64,000 bases of DNA from Aspergillus flavus (GCF_009017415.1 NC_092407.1:1302001-1366000), one strand, 5' to 3'. Positions 44,976 to 58,265 are shown, counted from the stretch's first letter. Translations and numbers: made by a program. Notes: generated from the sequence alone by a model not told the origin.

Positions 44976-47900
44976 ATGACCACTATGCCTTCAGTCAATC
45001 TGGATTCTTCTACGTCGTCAATAGGGGGCCATGAAAATGATCATCCCGAAATTCCGATCATCGATGACAACGAACCGTTAGTTGACGTGGTCCGAAAACT
45101 ATATAAGTAATTTCTGCACTCACTGTCGTGCTTGGAACATGGCCCTGACATGCTCTTGTCTAGTTATTTGACATTGACTGTATCTGATGTCTCATATACC
45201 TTTGAACAAATCGGATCTACTTCCCACGGCTATAGTCTCAGGTTGCTTATTCATTCTTTAGTGGAAAGCTCGCATAATACTTATATTATTCCTGCATTAA
45301 TGTGAGTTTATTTTGATATATTTACGCCTCTCCTTCATCAGAGGAGTTTGAACTCACTCGTCTTAGGATCCTGAAGTGGCAATTCGATAATGCTGCTGAT
45401 TATGATTGGGGCGTAAGTGAAAGTCGAGGATACGCTTGTGAATATGTCGCCTGGCAGTTTGTCTGTCACCTTAATCAGCGGGAAACTCTTGTATACCTAC
45501 TTGAGGAACTCACATGGCCCACACAGAAGGCTATCAACCTTCCTCAAGCGGAAATGGGTACTTCTGGATATGCCTCGGCTGCCGCCACTAATCACCGGAC
45601 TCTAGAAGAAGATGAAAGGGCACCATTGTTGCTGGGCTCGTCCTCGTCTCTATATCGTTTCTTTGGCGGTACGAGGCGTCTAGGTAGCTCGCTTGAGGAT
45701 GACAATTCAGGATCCCACGATTTAACATATGATGCGTATGAACTGGAGAAATTCTCGCTATTTTTTGGACTGAATGCTCTAGAAATTGCAACTATTGCCC
45801 ACGCAAAAAAGTTTTTGAGCCAAAAAGTGGTACAGAGAGTCATTGATCATATCTGGAAAGGAGAAATTGTTTTCTGGGACACCCTGAGTGTGCATTCGAC
45901 AAAGAAGCCACACTTCTTCAATAAAAGGTAACATGTCTAATGCTTCTCAGGCTTCGTCCAGTTGCTGAAGTGCAGTCGTGATGCAGGACGGCGGATCCTT
46001 ATTCTCGGTTACGGGTTCCAGTATATCGCAAAGCGTTTGAAGCAGCTTTCTTTGTCTCATTCTTAATCCTATACTATGCGGTTCTAGTTGAACGAAAGCC
46101 CACGGGTATAGGAATCTTTGAAACACTGATGTATTTCTGGATCGCTGCCTTCGCTTATGATGAAGTAAGCGGCATGGCAGATGCGGGAATGCTTTTCTAC
46201 CAGATGGACTTCTGGAAGCTGTGGAATATGGGAATCATAGGTACTGGACTTGCCTTCGTCATTTCAAGTGAGTCATTATCCCCTGTGAATCTGCCTTACC
46301 CTTTGTTCAGCTCTTTCAGCTGGACTAGGATTCTGTGCCATCGGGGTGAGCGACCCCTAGTTTCGCCCCGTTCTATATGCTAAATCCGAAACTTGTCTAG
46401 GGATCATCGGGCTGGCCAAAGATAGCGACTACATTACAGACTTGTCATTTGATATACTTTCATTAGAGGCACTATTCCTGGTTCCAAGGCAAGTTTTACT
46501 CGATGTTACTAAGTTTCAAGTCCATGTTTAGGATCTGACGGTGGCAAACAGGATATGCTCCCTTGTCAGCCTCAATTCCTATTTTGGGAGTCTGGTACGT
46601 CGGGCCCGCCGACCCTGCATTAAAGGAACGCATGTCATTGAACGAGCTGACAAGGACTATGAATAGATACCGGTTTTGAAGGAGATGGTACCACGCCCAA
46701 GCTAGTCTGATGACGAAGAAGCTGATAAGAATAATCGTTCGGGTCTAGACAAAGTCGTTTTTCCGGTTTATGCCCGTTGTAGTTGTCCTTTACATTGGTA
46801 TGTGGCGCTGAGGCACGCTAGAGCGTCGAGGGTAGTCTCATTTGATGACATTGTGGCGCTGCAGGGTTCTTGACGACGTTCACCATGCTTGCCCGTGACC
46901 GACTTTCTCTCAGGCAAATGTCCTGGATTTTAGTGAAGGTGTTCTTTGGGTATTGCGGTGAACCCCCTGTTGTTGGACTGCTCCTACTAACAACGCGAGG
47001 CAGATCGAACGTGTTAGGCTTTGTGCGTTGTATTTCGTTGGCGTAGAAGTGTTCTTCAAACTAATGGTGGCTGAAATGATTGGATATTAGGACATCGCTC
47101 ACGAAGTAAGTACAATGCGCTAAGCAGCTGTCATGCAGCCCGAATCAAAATTACAGGGGGTTTTGGAAAATCGGTTGGTCATGGCGTTAAGTTGACTGAC
47201 GCGCTAATTCTTAGATTTCCCCGATCTTCGGCTACGGTTTGATGTGAGTCTCTCCAGTACGGAGTATACTGCGCCACATGTACCTTTTCATGAACTTGGC
47301 CGCATACTCTTTTGATCACGTTCGACATTTGGAAAGATTTTCGAGATAGTATGGCGCTATCTAACTCAGTGCCGCTGCCTTTACCCTACCCGCCCCTCTC
47401 CCCTTTTTTTTTTTTTTTTTTTTTTTTTTCCTTGCCCTTGGGTGTGCATTTGTACGTGCCGTTTTGGGTCGTACGTCGGTAACCCCACGATTCTTGGCAT
47501 GAGAATACTAGTTACATCAAACGAAAAACATGGAAGCTGATGTGTGCAAATCACAGGCTAATTTTCGTCTCGATGACGAACCTGTTACTGATCTCTTCTT
47601 TGGTCAGTCTCATGAGTATGAGTCTTGAAGGGGTACGTTTAATCTAGTGTGGGGCATCCCAGCCTGATTCGTCCAAGAATGCTGATTTGTCTACCCAACA
47701 TTCTATCCATCGTAGGTTATGGCTCACGCTCGCGAAGAATATCTTTTTCAGTTAGTTTTACTGGTATTAATTTCCTTACTATTACTCCCCGCTGACATGT
47801 AGGACCAGGTTATCTATTTACGTGTTGGAAAGCAGCAATTCTCGAAGACTAACCTATTTTATGCCACCATTGGTTAGTACTCTGCAAGGGTGTTGTGGTT

Positions 47901-48371
47901 CGGCCATGCCGCTAACCACGGAACCTTGATACACAGAACCTCATCCCTTTGCTTTGTATCCGCCCATTGAGGCTCTTTCTGCCTGCGGAGCATATCCGCC
48001 GGGTGCGCATCGTCTTGCTCAGAGCAACGCACCTCCCCTTTGTTGCACTCATTTGGGCCTATGAATCTAGTCGCCGCTATGTCTCGCGGCGAAATACTCA
48101 ATGGCCCCCGACAGCCACAGCACGGGGGTGTAGCCGCCCCGTGTCATCAATCCAGACGGGTTTGGCTTTCTCCACCGCTGATGCTCGTTCTCTAAGTTCC
48201 GGTAGGGCGAGAAAACAACCTAACCCAGAGCAGTATATTGGGGTGCGTAGACGAGACCCGGGCCCGGCCGGGGGTGTTGACCTCGCAGATATGATCGACG
48301 AGGTGGAACGGTTGCGCACTCAAGTGGAGCGAGTTGCAGCCACAGTGGCCTTTCATCACCGAGTTCAATAA
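44976..48371 (+). CDS. yvc1: Yvc1-like vacuolar TRP cation channel
   Basis: Sixteen exons reconstructed by hand: 44976-45106, 45164-45301, 45367-45927, 45987-46267, 46401-46488, 46552-46594, 46667-46687, 46749-46797, 46865-46949, 47004-47022, 47091-47105, 47215-47243, 47557-47632, 47716-47750, 47809-47872 and 47937-48371. Every join keeps phase; the sum is 690 codons (689 aa), close to the 675 aa of yeast Yvc1. The N-terminal cytosolic part contains SRGYACEYVAWQFV and ALEIATIAHAKKFL. Membrane helices follow from AFEAAFFVSFLILYYAVLVE through AYDEVSGMADAGMLFYQMDF, and the pore region ends with SPIFGYGLM. After the last helix HAREEYLFQ leads to RPLRLFLPAEHIRR. In yeast this channel releases calcium from the vacuole on osmotic shock. 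The exon 5 donor is GC (GCAAGT). The short exons are supported by family conservation. Confidence 0.85.
47404..47429. repeat. Run of 26 T within a YVC1 intron
   Basis: An uninterrupted T26 tract (47404-47429) lies in the 313-nt intron 12 (47244-47556), which is much longer than the other introns of the gene. It is too far from the acceptor (47556) to be its ordinary polypyrimidine tract. Length could vary between isolates or be affected by sequencing error. Confidence 0.85.
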
Positions 48372-50384
48372 TGAACAATAATGAACGTTAGGGGGACAAA
48401 GGGACTGGACCAAACGTGGATACATACAGAGTACAAGACAAGGCGAACGGACCACTGCCATATACACACGCACTGCTGCTCGCCTAAAGAGTTAGCGCAA
48501 AGACCGGTCATTTCACCAGTTCCAACTTGGAAATAATCCAGGGTAGATTGTTATTGAGCAATCACCTATATTATGTGTTTTCAAAATTTTCTTTTTTTTT
48601 TTTCTCATATATATTTTCTAAGATTTTATCTGATTTTGATTTTTGGTTATTTTCCCCGAAGCTTTTGTGATTTTGGAGGGGTGGCGTATGCAATAATTGG
48701 AGGCCTACTTTTCCCAATGATTAATTGGGACGAATATTGATTCTGTCTCAGCTCGTATGATCTTCAGCAACGCCCATATTATTTGCATGACCGGATGAAA
48801 CTCATGGCAGGAAAAGGTTAGTGGCATCTAACAGTGGACGCACCTACTCATGGATCAAAAGGGTTTTATGCTGATCGTCAATAGAAAATGAGAAATTTCG
48901 GGGAAAGTAAACAAAAAATAATATGGATGATCTCATTAAGAAAAAAAAATCAACTAAAAAAAAATAAAAATAAAAAATTCACCCAGCGGGAAAGAACAAT
49001 AGCCCGAGCCCCGACGTTACCTGCATAGAAGAACAACTGATTCATGATGAATACCAAGACGAGCCTGAAGAGATATGATTATTTCCTGGTCCCATCAAGG
49101 GTTGGGTGGCCGGAGAGCCCCTCTTGCCTAAACAGGAGGCTCCATCATTCTCACCAATTCGTTTCTATCCTCCTCCATAACGGACTGCGTTAGTCTCCTA
49201 CCCCTCTCTCCCCTTTTTCCTCGGATCATGCGGCTGTGTTTACCAATCAGACTGGGAGACACGCACTGCTTCTTTGCCAAGGCAAGGTTACCAGACTGTC
49301 GGGTCGTCGCTAAACCTCTTTGATGAAAGAGCAGTGGGTGAAGTGTGCGCTGGTGTTTGACTGGCCAGCGGTGATCGGGGGAGTGTCAGCGGTCCCATAC
49401 GTTCCATACGTTCCATACTCCGTACCCATACATGCATACTACTACTGTAGTGGTGGTGGTAGTGGTACCTTCGTTGCTCAGCGCTGGTTGTGCTGAACTG
49501 ATGCGGTCTTTTTTCTTCCTTTCAATCTAAACGAACAGAACCCACCCACTCGCAAACATCCCCGTCGAGATGAGCCTTCTCTTGTTGCTCTCCTACTACA
49601 TGACACGACACTACTCGACACCCCTGTCTCCCACTCCCCGCTAGCTATTTTTTTTTTCTCCCTCTATTTCTCTTCCGATTTTGCCTGGAGCCTACTCGGG
49701 CAAACCCACTAACCCTGGCCACAATGGCGGCTCCTCCAATTGTTAATCAAAAACAATGCCTACCACTGTCTTGCCCAACCCTACGGCAATGACTGATACT
49801 TTGGCCTAATCACACTTTTTCGGCGCTAAGGAATTGTGCATGATTTGGGATTATCGCGCCTATCTCAATGTTACAGACATGGGCTGCAGACAACCCGGTC
49901 CGGCCCTTTTCCCCAGCTAGACTTCCCACCCCTACACCCTTCTTCTCTTCTGTGGCTCTTATTCACCGCATTCATGCACATCAAGTCCGTCGAATCTGCC
50001 TTGGCTGACCAGGCGTCAAGGTCACTACTTGACGGTCCTTCATCGTGTCATTGCGGCGGAAACTCCCTTCCAATTGTCATATGGCTCGGTTTATCGAGAT
50101 CGCCATCAGCCACAGTCTATGCCTGTTCCTGACCTCACCTATCAGTAGCATTTTGCTACTGAGTCACCAGTACTTATATAGATCATATTTACCCCCCTCT
50201 CTTTCGCGTTTCGAATCAAATATAGAGTCTTCGAATCCGCGAACTACCCACTCAAAAGAAAGAAGTCTAACAAGCGTGAGGATAGCACAATCGTGTTTTG
50301 GCGCCACTACCTCCCATATTCGCTTCATTCTTCCTGTATCAATTCGTTGATCTTCATTTATCTTTGCTGTTGTGTTTCTTGAGC
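48372..50384. promoter_or_regulatory. Intergenic, 2.0 kb, with promoter of a C2H2 regulator
   Basis: No gene is supported. AT-rich DNA lies at about 48575-48660 and 48930-48980. The right half is pyrimidine-rich and should contain a long leader and promoter for the C2H2 gene. A TACTCCGTA motif (49416-49424) and a short tandem repeat (49394-49418) are noted separately. Several upstream ATGs suggest possible uORFs. Confidence 0.45.
49394..49418 (+). repeat. Short tandem repeat, unit GTTCCATAC
   Basis: Two perfect 9-base copies (49401-49409 and 49410-49418) follow a partial copy ending at 49400. The array runs directly into a TACTCCGTA motif that shares its last three bases. It may be a minor slippage product. 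Confidence 0.7.
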
Positions 50385-51694
50385 ATGGAGCAGACTCCTA
50401 CATCGTTCTCTTCGCCGTCGCCCTTCGCTCGATCGCCGCCGGATAATCACATAATGCTGGAAGATACTTCCGCTTATTCATCGCCTATGTGCTCTGTCTC
50501 TAGCTATCCAAGCAACTCGCAGTCGACCACTGGTTTAGGAATCTCCCATTGTGAGATGGAGGGCCCATCCAGTCAGCTAAGGCTGTTTTCACCCGACACA
50601 TACTCATCGCCGGTAACCGAATGGCCGAATCAATTGATGCATCCCGAATCCCTTCTCGAGACGACGCTGGACGTCGGTCATTTCTCCCCAGGACCATGCT
50701 ACGAGCCTTTTGGTGGTCACTCTGATGTTTCTGTCTCACCCCTTACCTATTACAGCCCGCAAACTCTTAACGCCCCATCCGGTTATGGCTCTGCTATGGA
50801 TTTCGCGGGAAATCCTGGCACTTTGAGTGCCCCATCCTCTCGCTTCTGGCCGAACACGCCCCAATCCGACGTTGCTAGTTCCGAGATCCAGCCCTTAGTG
50901 AAGGAAGAACCCGACGACAATTGGGAGCAACACCTTTTGACAAAAGTCGGTGACTCTACGGGAATCGATCCGGTACCGCAAATCCCTCACATAGCGAGCG
51001 ACAGTGCTTATCTTAAATCTCAACACTTTTCTGATAACGGCAATGGTACTTTGGTCGAACTAAATCCAAATGTGGGACGTCAGGGGGATGAGAGCCGAAA
51101 GCCTACTGCAAGGAATGCGCCCGTTGAGGTAGTCTTTCAGTTGGCGAAAAGCGACAGCGAACTCCCCGATGAGCGGTGCAAGATACTATCTGCAAATGGC
51201 CTTGAATGTACCATCTGCGGTCTCCGGTTCACCCGACGCTCTAACTGTCGCGAACATATGAAGAGGCATGACCCAAGCCTCAGAAAGTCGTACCACTGCG
51301 AGTTCTGCGATAGGCCATTCGGAAGAAAGGCTGACCTTCGGCGACATGTAATTAGTGTGAGTTGAATCGAGATTTCCTCATAGATACATGGCTGATAGAA
51401 AAGCAGATTCATCATGGAATTCGAAAATTCGGTTGTGAGGACTGTGGCCAACGGTTCAGTCGACAAGATACACTCTCGAGGTAAACAAGCTAATCTACCA
51501 TGATGTATATGTGTACGCAAGCTAATATGGTTTGATCTTACAGACACAAGTCAGATGGCTGTCACCGAAGACCACGAAAAACGGACATCTCCAGAGAGGT
51601 GGAAGTAATTCAAGCATCTAAGCATCTATCTGAACTCCCTCCCAAAGATTCCCGCGGCAGAAACAAACGACGACAGTCCTTCCCAAAGCAATAG
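50385..51694 (+). CDS. C2H2 zinc-finger transcription factor
   Basis: Three exons, 50385-51356, 51407-51480 and 51544-51694, give 398 aa. The first ATG of the frame starts MEQTPTSFSS; codons further upstream lack an ATG. The N-terminal 270 residues are Ser/Pro-rich and disordered, with acidic patches that could activate transcription (for example VKEEPDDNWEQ). Three zinc fingers lie at about 275-357: ECTICGLRFTRRSNCREHMK then RH; HCEFCDRPFGRKADLRRHV then ending at an H across the exon 1/2 junction; and GCEDCGQRFSRQDTLSRH, whose last ligand may be the Cys of KSDGC or another residue. A basic tail (KRRQSFPKQ) could be a nuclear signal. Finger 3 is split by the second intron, which supports the join. 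I do not recognise a named orthologue. Confidence 0.86.
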
Positions 51695-54600
51695 CTATAT
51701 GTCTGGCACAGTGATCGAGAACAATCAAGATATATAGTGAGCCATTACTGCGTTGATCGCGGATGTGGTAGTTACGGTTATACGCATGACTCTCCAGCTC
51801 AGCAATGAATGATGTACTCTTATCTGGAACATAATGAATGCTCTTGAGGACGAGGTGGCTATCTGCTTTGCTTCATGAGAGTTGTTTTGCAAGTCACTGA
51901 TTTTGAGGAATGTTGTTCGAATTGGAATTGTGACTACTTTCTCTTTTCTCTTCTTTCTTTCCTTCTTTATCTTTCCTCTGTTGTTTTAAAGCCAGTACAG
52001 CATCAGTGGCCTATAGAAATGAGCATCATTGCATGGCTGGCCCATGTTCGAACATATGAATTTGCAGCACATGTTATTCAACAGTCTTGAATTAGATTAT
52101 TCTTTCTCTCGCTGTTTTCCTTTCCCTCTTCTTTCTACTTTTCTTTTATTTATTTATTCACTCAATTTTATTTTTATTTTTATTTTTATTTTTATTATAT
52201 ATATATATATATATGTTTCATATTTTTTCTCTCCGTTTTATTAACGGGACACACTAGGATTCAACGGGATATTCACGTCAGCTAAGCTGTTCCGTGCACG
52301 AGTCGACGGCTTTGGAACCTTATAGACGCCAACTACTACACTAGGCAGGTCCACACCATCGCAAAACTCAATGACCACCTTCTTTGAAAGCTCATTTGTT
52401 GAGTTCTTATGATTGTCAAGCTAATAAGACCTAGTATTTTACTACGGAAGCTTCCCCGTACGCGACCCGGGCGATCACCAAAGTATTCACCAAACTACTC
52501 ACTGTCTAGTACGAAATACAGGGCAACGGCCGAAGGGAGGCAAAGTATCCGTGCGGAGGAGTAAAGTTCGCAGCTCCGTCCATACCTAAGAACCGGAAGA
52601 GTCTAGTTCAGTCATTTTAGTGCCTGTGTCGACATACTTGTCATGATCATCAATATCATAATAGCAGAACCTTACGATGATATTGCACTTGGAACGAGTC
52701 AATTTGCGCTTTTCAGGTTATTTCTCGTTAAGCAAGTCCGGCCGTCTGAAGTTCCGGGCCGACAATCCGCACTAAATGTAGCACAGGTGGATAAATTTTT
52801 GGAAGAGCAGCCCTAAATCTTTTAGTTCTAAACAAGCGCGCCCCCAGACAACGCCGGTTAGTGGCTACGGCTATAGCATCTAATCTGGCTTCGGAGATTG
52901 GGGGAGCCAGAGTCAAGTTTTCGATAGCCTCATGAGCTGGTTGGTAAAGAATGTGTGGACCAGATCATTCTCGCGATTTGCTGTGGGGATAATGGAATGC
53001 GTACTTCTTAAGGGTGAACAGAACCTACGACGGGATACTATAGCGCGAGATAATCAATAGGCATACCTAGGGACAAGAATATACGTAGGTAAGTACGGAG
53101 TAGTACTTCCTGAAAAGGAAACTGTAAATGAAGGTCTGGGGACCGATGGAAGAATTTGTCATCCCGCGCTTGAGGCCTGCAGATCATCGACCATCGGAGC
53201 ATTTCTTTCATTTGCCAGTCTAGACACCGTGTGCAGTAAACCAATAACGTGAAGATGACCCCGTATTGACTGCGGTTACTAGAACCATCACATTGATTTT
53301 AGGCGGTCTTATTGTGCCTCATGATGCAAACATGCTGGGGATTCCCCTAGATCTCTCGAGTCCGGCTTGCTGTAGCCGTAGTCCGGGTTAAAACGCGCAG
53401 TTTCCGGCGTGGTTTGTTTGGGTTTGTTTGGTTTGTGTTGGGTGCAAAGTCAGAGGTCGGATTTTAATAGGCGGAGAATAGTCCGATGCTAATCCTGTAC
53501 AGGGATTCTGGAGCCATTCAAATGTTCTAACAAGGGTAAGTACCTACTGCATATATTAGTACCTAAAAAACGGGGAATCGTCTTCTAATGAGTCATTTCG
53601 ACTCGCGATATACCTCCAGAAACGGGAAGTTTCTAGGATCGTAACTGGGATTTTTGGATCGAAAACCATGGATTGACGGTACAGTTGGATCTCCAGCTGG
53701 AGCCTTATCTCCCCGGGCCACACGCTAGACCAAGCAAGGGACAATACCTGGACATTGTGATTGGTTCAACAATCCTTACTACTACGTATTGCCACCCCAG
53801 GTTATGTGGATTTATGCTTAGATATTGTATCTACCATGATACGTTTACAATAATACAATTCAATGTGCGAACCTGTCTCAGTTCAGCTGAGGCTGCCGAG
53901 GAAGGGTACACTAATCCCAATCGAGGTACTCTTTGAATGTGGCCCGGAGACATTTGGTTATTTTCAAACCAACATAAGCATAGCACTAACTATTAAGTAC
54001 AGGCATATGCCAAAGAGGGCCAATTTCAGTACTCAGGAAGGATTTCGCACTCCCCATACTCTCGCAGCTACGTCAATAAGTATGCAGACGGCATCTCTGT
54101 AGTGCAGCCGAGGGTACCTTACTCCGAAGCATACTTGTAGCTCAACGTATGCACATCACTACAAAGATATATCGCTACAAAGTTGACAAGCAGTCGATTC
54201 CTAAGGCCACGATTTTGATGTTACTAGTAATCGAACGCAGGCTAAGGCATAAGCCAGACCGCCGTGTTACCATTAGGTGCTGTCAGTCTTTGAGATCTCC
54301 ATTTCTTTTTTTCTATACTTTGCACTCCTCCGTCAGATTGGTGCAAACCCGCACTACCCTTGATGAAGTGCTTACGTCTTCGGACATCTTGTTGCGGATG
54401 CTCTTGATTGTCACGGCGATAAAGAATGTATGCATGTCCGGTCCTGTCAAATTGATTTCACCACTGTGTGCTTTCTTATACAATCAGCTTTCATTCATTG
54501 GTCATATCAGAAAACTGTAGCTGGTGACTGTATCGTCCACTAAGCGTGACAAGAGAAATCTTTAGCTCGGTCCATGCCAATAGGAACCAAGGCGTTATAA

Positions 54601-55376
54601 GTTCAATTAGAACTAGTACGACCAGCACCTGGCTGAATATTTGGATATTGACCGCTAGGGCCGACCATATGCAGCGTAACTATAAGCCACCCGTCTACTA
54701 AATTGAGAGGATAGCTGCAGCTAACATCCCGTAATCTTATATATGCGGGGCACCACCCAAGGTATCTTTCCAACCCTCAGACTTTGCGTTTCATGGACAT
54801 GCACATGTTACAGCTCACATAAGTACAGAATGCAGCGTCGTTTAAGCTACACCACAGTGCACAACCCAGGGAACTGTCTCTCTGCACGGTCTACACATAG
54901 CGATGATCTCAATGAGCACTATAAGGCGCTTATACTGAGCTCAGTCTATATGCGTGCTACTGTATCCAATAGCCATCCTAGATCTACCATTGTCGCTGTC
55001 TATACCTGATAGACGGAAGTGCCCGCAGCGGTAGCCTTATCTAATACAGGAAGCACATCCAGCGTTCCATTGCTCTCGATTGTTCTACGTCAAATTGCTA
55101 CTCTCGACCGAGCGATGATTGGAGTGACCAAAATGAAAAGTGCAGCTAGCGCAAGGTGGGTGACATTGCAGGTGACTAGGTATACAACCAATCGCTAGAG
55201 GATTGCCCAATAGCGTGCGTTCCAGATCCTCCACTAATTTTGCCCTGATTCACCGCCTCCGAATGGCGGAGATTACTATTTTATTCCCCTTTCCCCCTCC
55301 TCAAGGTCGGATCGATAAGTACAATACCCCTCTTTGGATTTTTATTTTGTGTGAGCGTCATATTTTAGCTGTCACA
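51695..55376. other. Gene-poor stretch, 3.7 kb
   Basis: No gene is supported on either strand; frames up to 123 codons lack domains. The left end holds the 3' UTR of the C2H2 gene and a simple repeat. A TACGGAGTA motif is at 53094-53102. The right end must contain the promoter of the isomerase gene. Confidence 0.45.
52166..52214. repeat. Simple repeat (TTTTTA)n then (AT)n
   Basis: About five copies of a TTTTTA hexamer (52166-52195) run into roughly ten AT dinucleotides (to 52214). It lies about 470 bases after the C2H2 gene. It is ordinary low-complexity DNA and could serve as a polymorphic marker. Confidence 0.8.
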
Positions 55377-56384
<1,008 letters not shown>

Positions 56385-56703
56385 TATTCTACTCCACGGA
56401 GACTGATGATATGATGTTACCCGGTTTTGTCTCGCAACATAGCGGGTGCTCTTCGGCTGTTTCTATCTATTTCCCTAAATGATGATACCATGGCATGGGC
56501 CAGTCAAACGCATTATTAATATTTGAACAGAAGTTATCTTATGTTTATAAGTACCCTATCTTCATTTATTGAGGGTTAATGACAGATCCCTTCTCCCTTG
56601 ATACAATCTGGCGTCGCATCTAATCATGACATGCGCCTACGATAGTGCATTGTTTCAATCAAAGCGGGATCTTCCACTAAGCGACAAAGCCATATCCTTA
56701 TTC
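56385..56703. other. Intergenic between converging genes
   Basis: A 319-base gap between convergent 3' ends, presumably 3' UTRs. Nothing else is visible. Confidence 0.5.
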
Positions 56704-57326
56704 TTAATTTTTATTATTTGCATCCGTTGCCAAGAACAGTATACAACTCCCTAGAATCACGGTCCCCACCACTGTAAATGTCATTTGTGTTTTCCATCCG
56801 CTCTGTACCAAAGCCGCTTTACGGCTGTACTTTCGCACAGTCCGCACATAGTTTGCAAACCCGTTAACCAGACAGGCTAAGCTAAGGATCCAGAAAATAA
56901 TACCCAGCGGCAGAGCCATCCGTCGCTCAAGCCCGGTCGGCCCGCCATGGAAATGGAACGAGATTATGATAGCTACTGAAACGACCGCAAGGTACATAGA
57001 AAGACGAAGCCAAGAGAGAAATGTTCGTTCGTTGGCGCAGTGATCGCGGGCGTCGGAGGTGACATTTTCGAATAACAAGGCTCCAAGCCAAGGACGGGAT
57101 AGGAAGATATGGTGGTTGTCCTCTAGATGCCTTTTTTGGGGTCAGTCTAAAGTCTTCTCTTTTCCCCTGCTCTTGCTTCGAACATCCCCGAGTAAAAAGT
57201 ATTGCTCATAAGAACTAGAGGCGCTTACTCGTCTACCAGGACGGGGCATGAGTTCGCCGGATTGATCACCGGATTAAACCGCGGCCGAAGAGCAGAAGCA
57301 TTTTGGCTTGTCGTAGATTCTGGCAT
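56704..57326 (-). CDS. DUF202-family membrane protein
   Basis: Two exons, 57326-57229 and 57130-56704 (GTAAGC donor; an AAAAAAG acceptor placed by phase), give 174 aa. An N-terminal cytosolic part contains HIFLSRPWLGALLFENVTSD split by the start of the domain. The signature ARDHCANERTFLSWLRLSM identifies the DUF202 domain, which is shared with the membrane segment of Vtc1-type proteins. Three membrane helices follow (AVVSVAIIISF, LGIIFWILSLACLVNGF, VVGTVILGSCILFLA). The function of stand-alone DUF202 proteins in filamentous fungi is not established. A role in vacuolar polyphosphate metabolism would be a guess from the Vtc1 similarity. Confidence 0.85.
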
Positions 57327-58265
57327 ATTGGGAGGCGATATGCCAGCCGAAGTAGGGTGAAACACTACCGCGACAATATAACAATAAGTCGCATCCTCCC
57401 TTTCAGAAGTGGCGGAGTCAGAGGCATGTTCTTGGATCGAGTTTCCATATGTCAGAGATCCGATGACAGACCCACGTGATTCAGATGTCTAGTCTCAATC
57501 GGGAATGATGTCACTCATGCCTGCATGGTCGGCTTCCTAGCATTGGCCTACGTTTCTCTTCGTGGTTTAATTTGGGCTGACTGGGTTGGTTCACACTCAA
57601 CGGGGATCAAACGAATGAGATCTCGCGGCAGCACCGAGACAAAGCATCGCTAACAGATCTTGGATCGACACCTCCACCACGCGACCCATTCTCTATGGAT
57701 CGTTTCTCACCTCCCGGAGTTCATGGTGGGGGTCGGCTTTGCGGGGGGCTGTTTGCAAGCCTGCTCACTAGTATGGCTTTTGCAGGACAGTGCATACAGC
57801 ATGATCCCTTTCGTCTGTTAATTATACTCGATCATACCTGTTTATGTCAAGCAAAATTTACTTCGTATTGATCGAGGAGAAAGAAAACGTTAGTTCGATA
57901 CGGGGTGACTCAGTAACGGCCCATTGCATTCGGCTGGAGCCAGAGAAAGTGGGACCCAACCCATACAACGGGCCATACAACTTCATTTCAATGGCTGAAA
58001 GCTCTTTAGAGGCAAAATCTGCTGATGGAGCGTAATATGATTACTACCTAGTACCTACACCATCGCCGCCCCCGCTTCTGTTTTCGTTTCTTTCTCCCTT
58101 CTTTCTCTGATTCACCGCATTTCTCAATTGACAACTCCCTCGAGATTGTATGTCTTTGGCACCATTAGATCATGGTGAGAAAGTTTCCTTAAATTAGAAT
58201 TTTCCATACATACCAAGCTTTAACGTCTCTCCACTTACCCTTCGCATAATTACATCACCGTCGCA
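57327..58265. promoter_or_regulatory. Divergent promoter region, DUF202 gene and MATE gene
   Basis: A 939-base gap between divergent starts. A short plus-strand frame (57844-58035) has no domain. A CT-rich stretch near 58075-58125 and the sequence up to 58265 probably form the leader of the MATE gene. Confidence 0.45.

Noticed and set aside
44976..48371. YVC1 as a decayed pseudogene
   Set aside because: It looks broken in single open frames, but all 16 exons join in phase and restore the full conserved protein.
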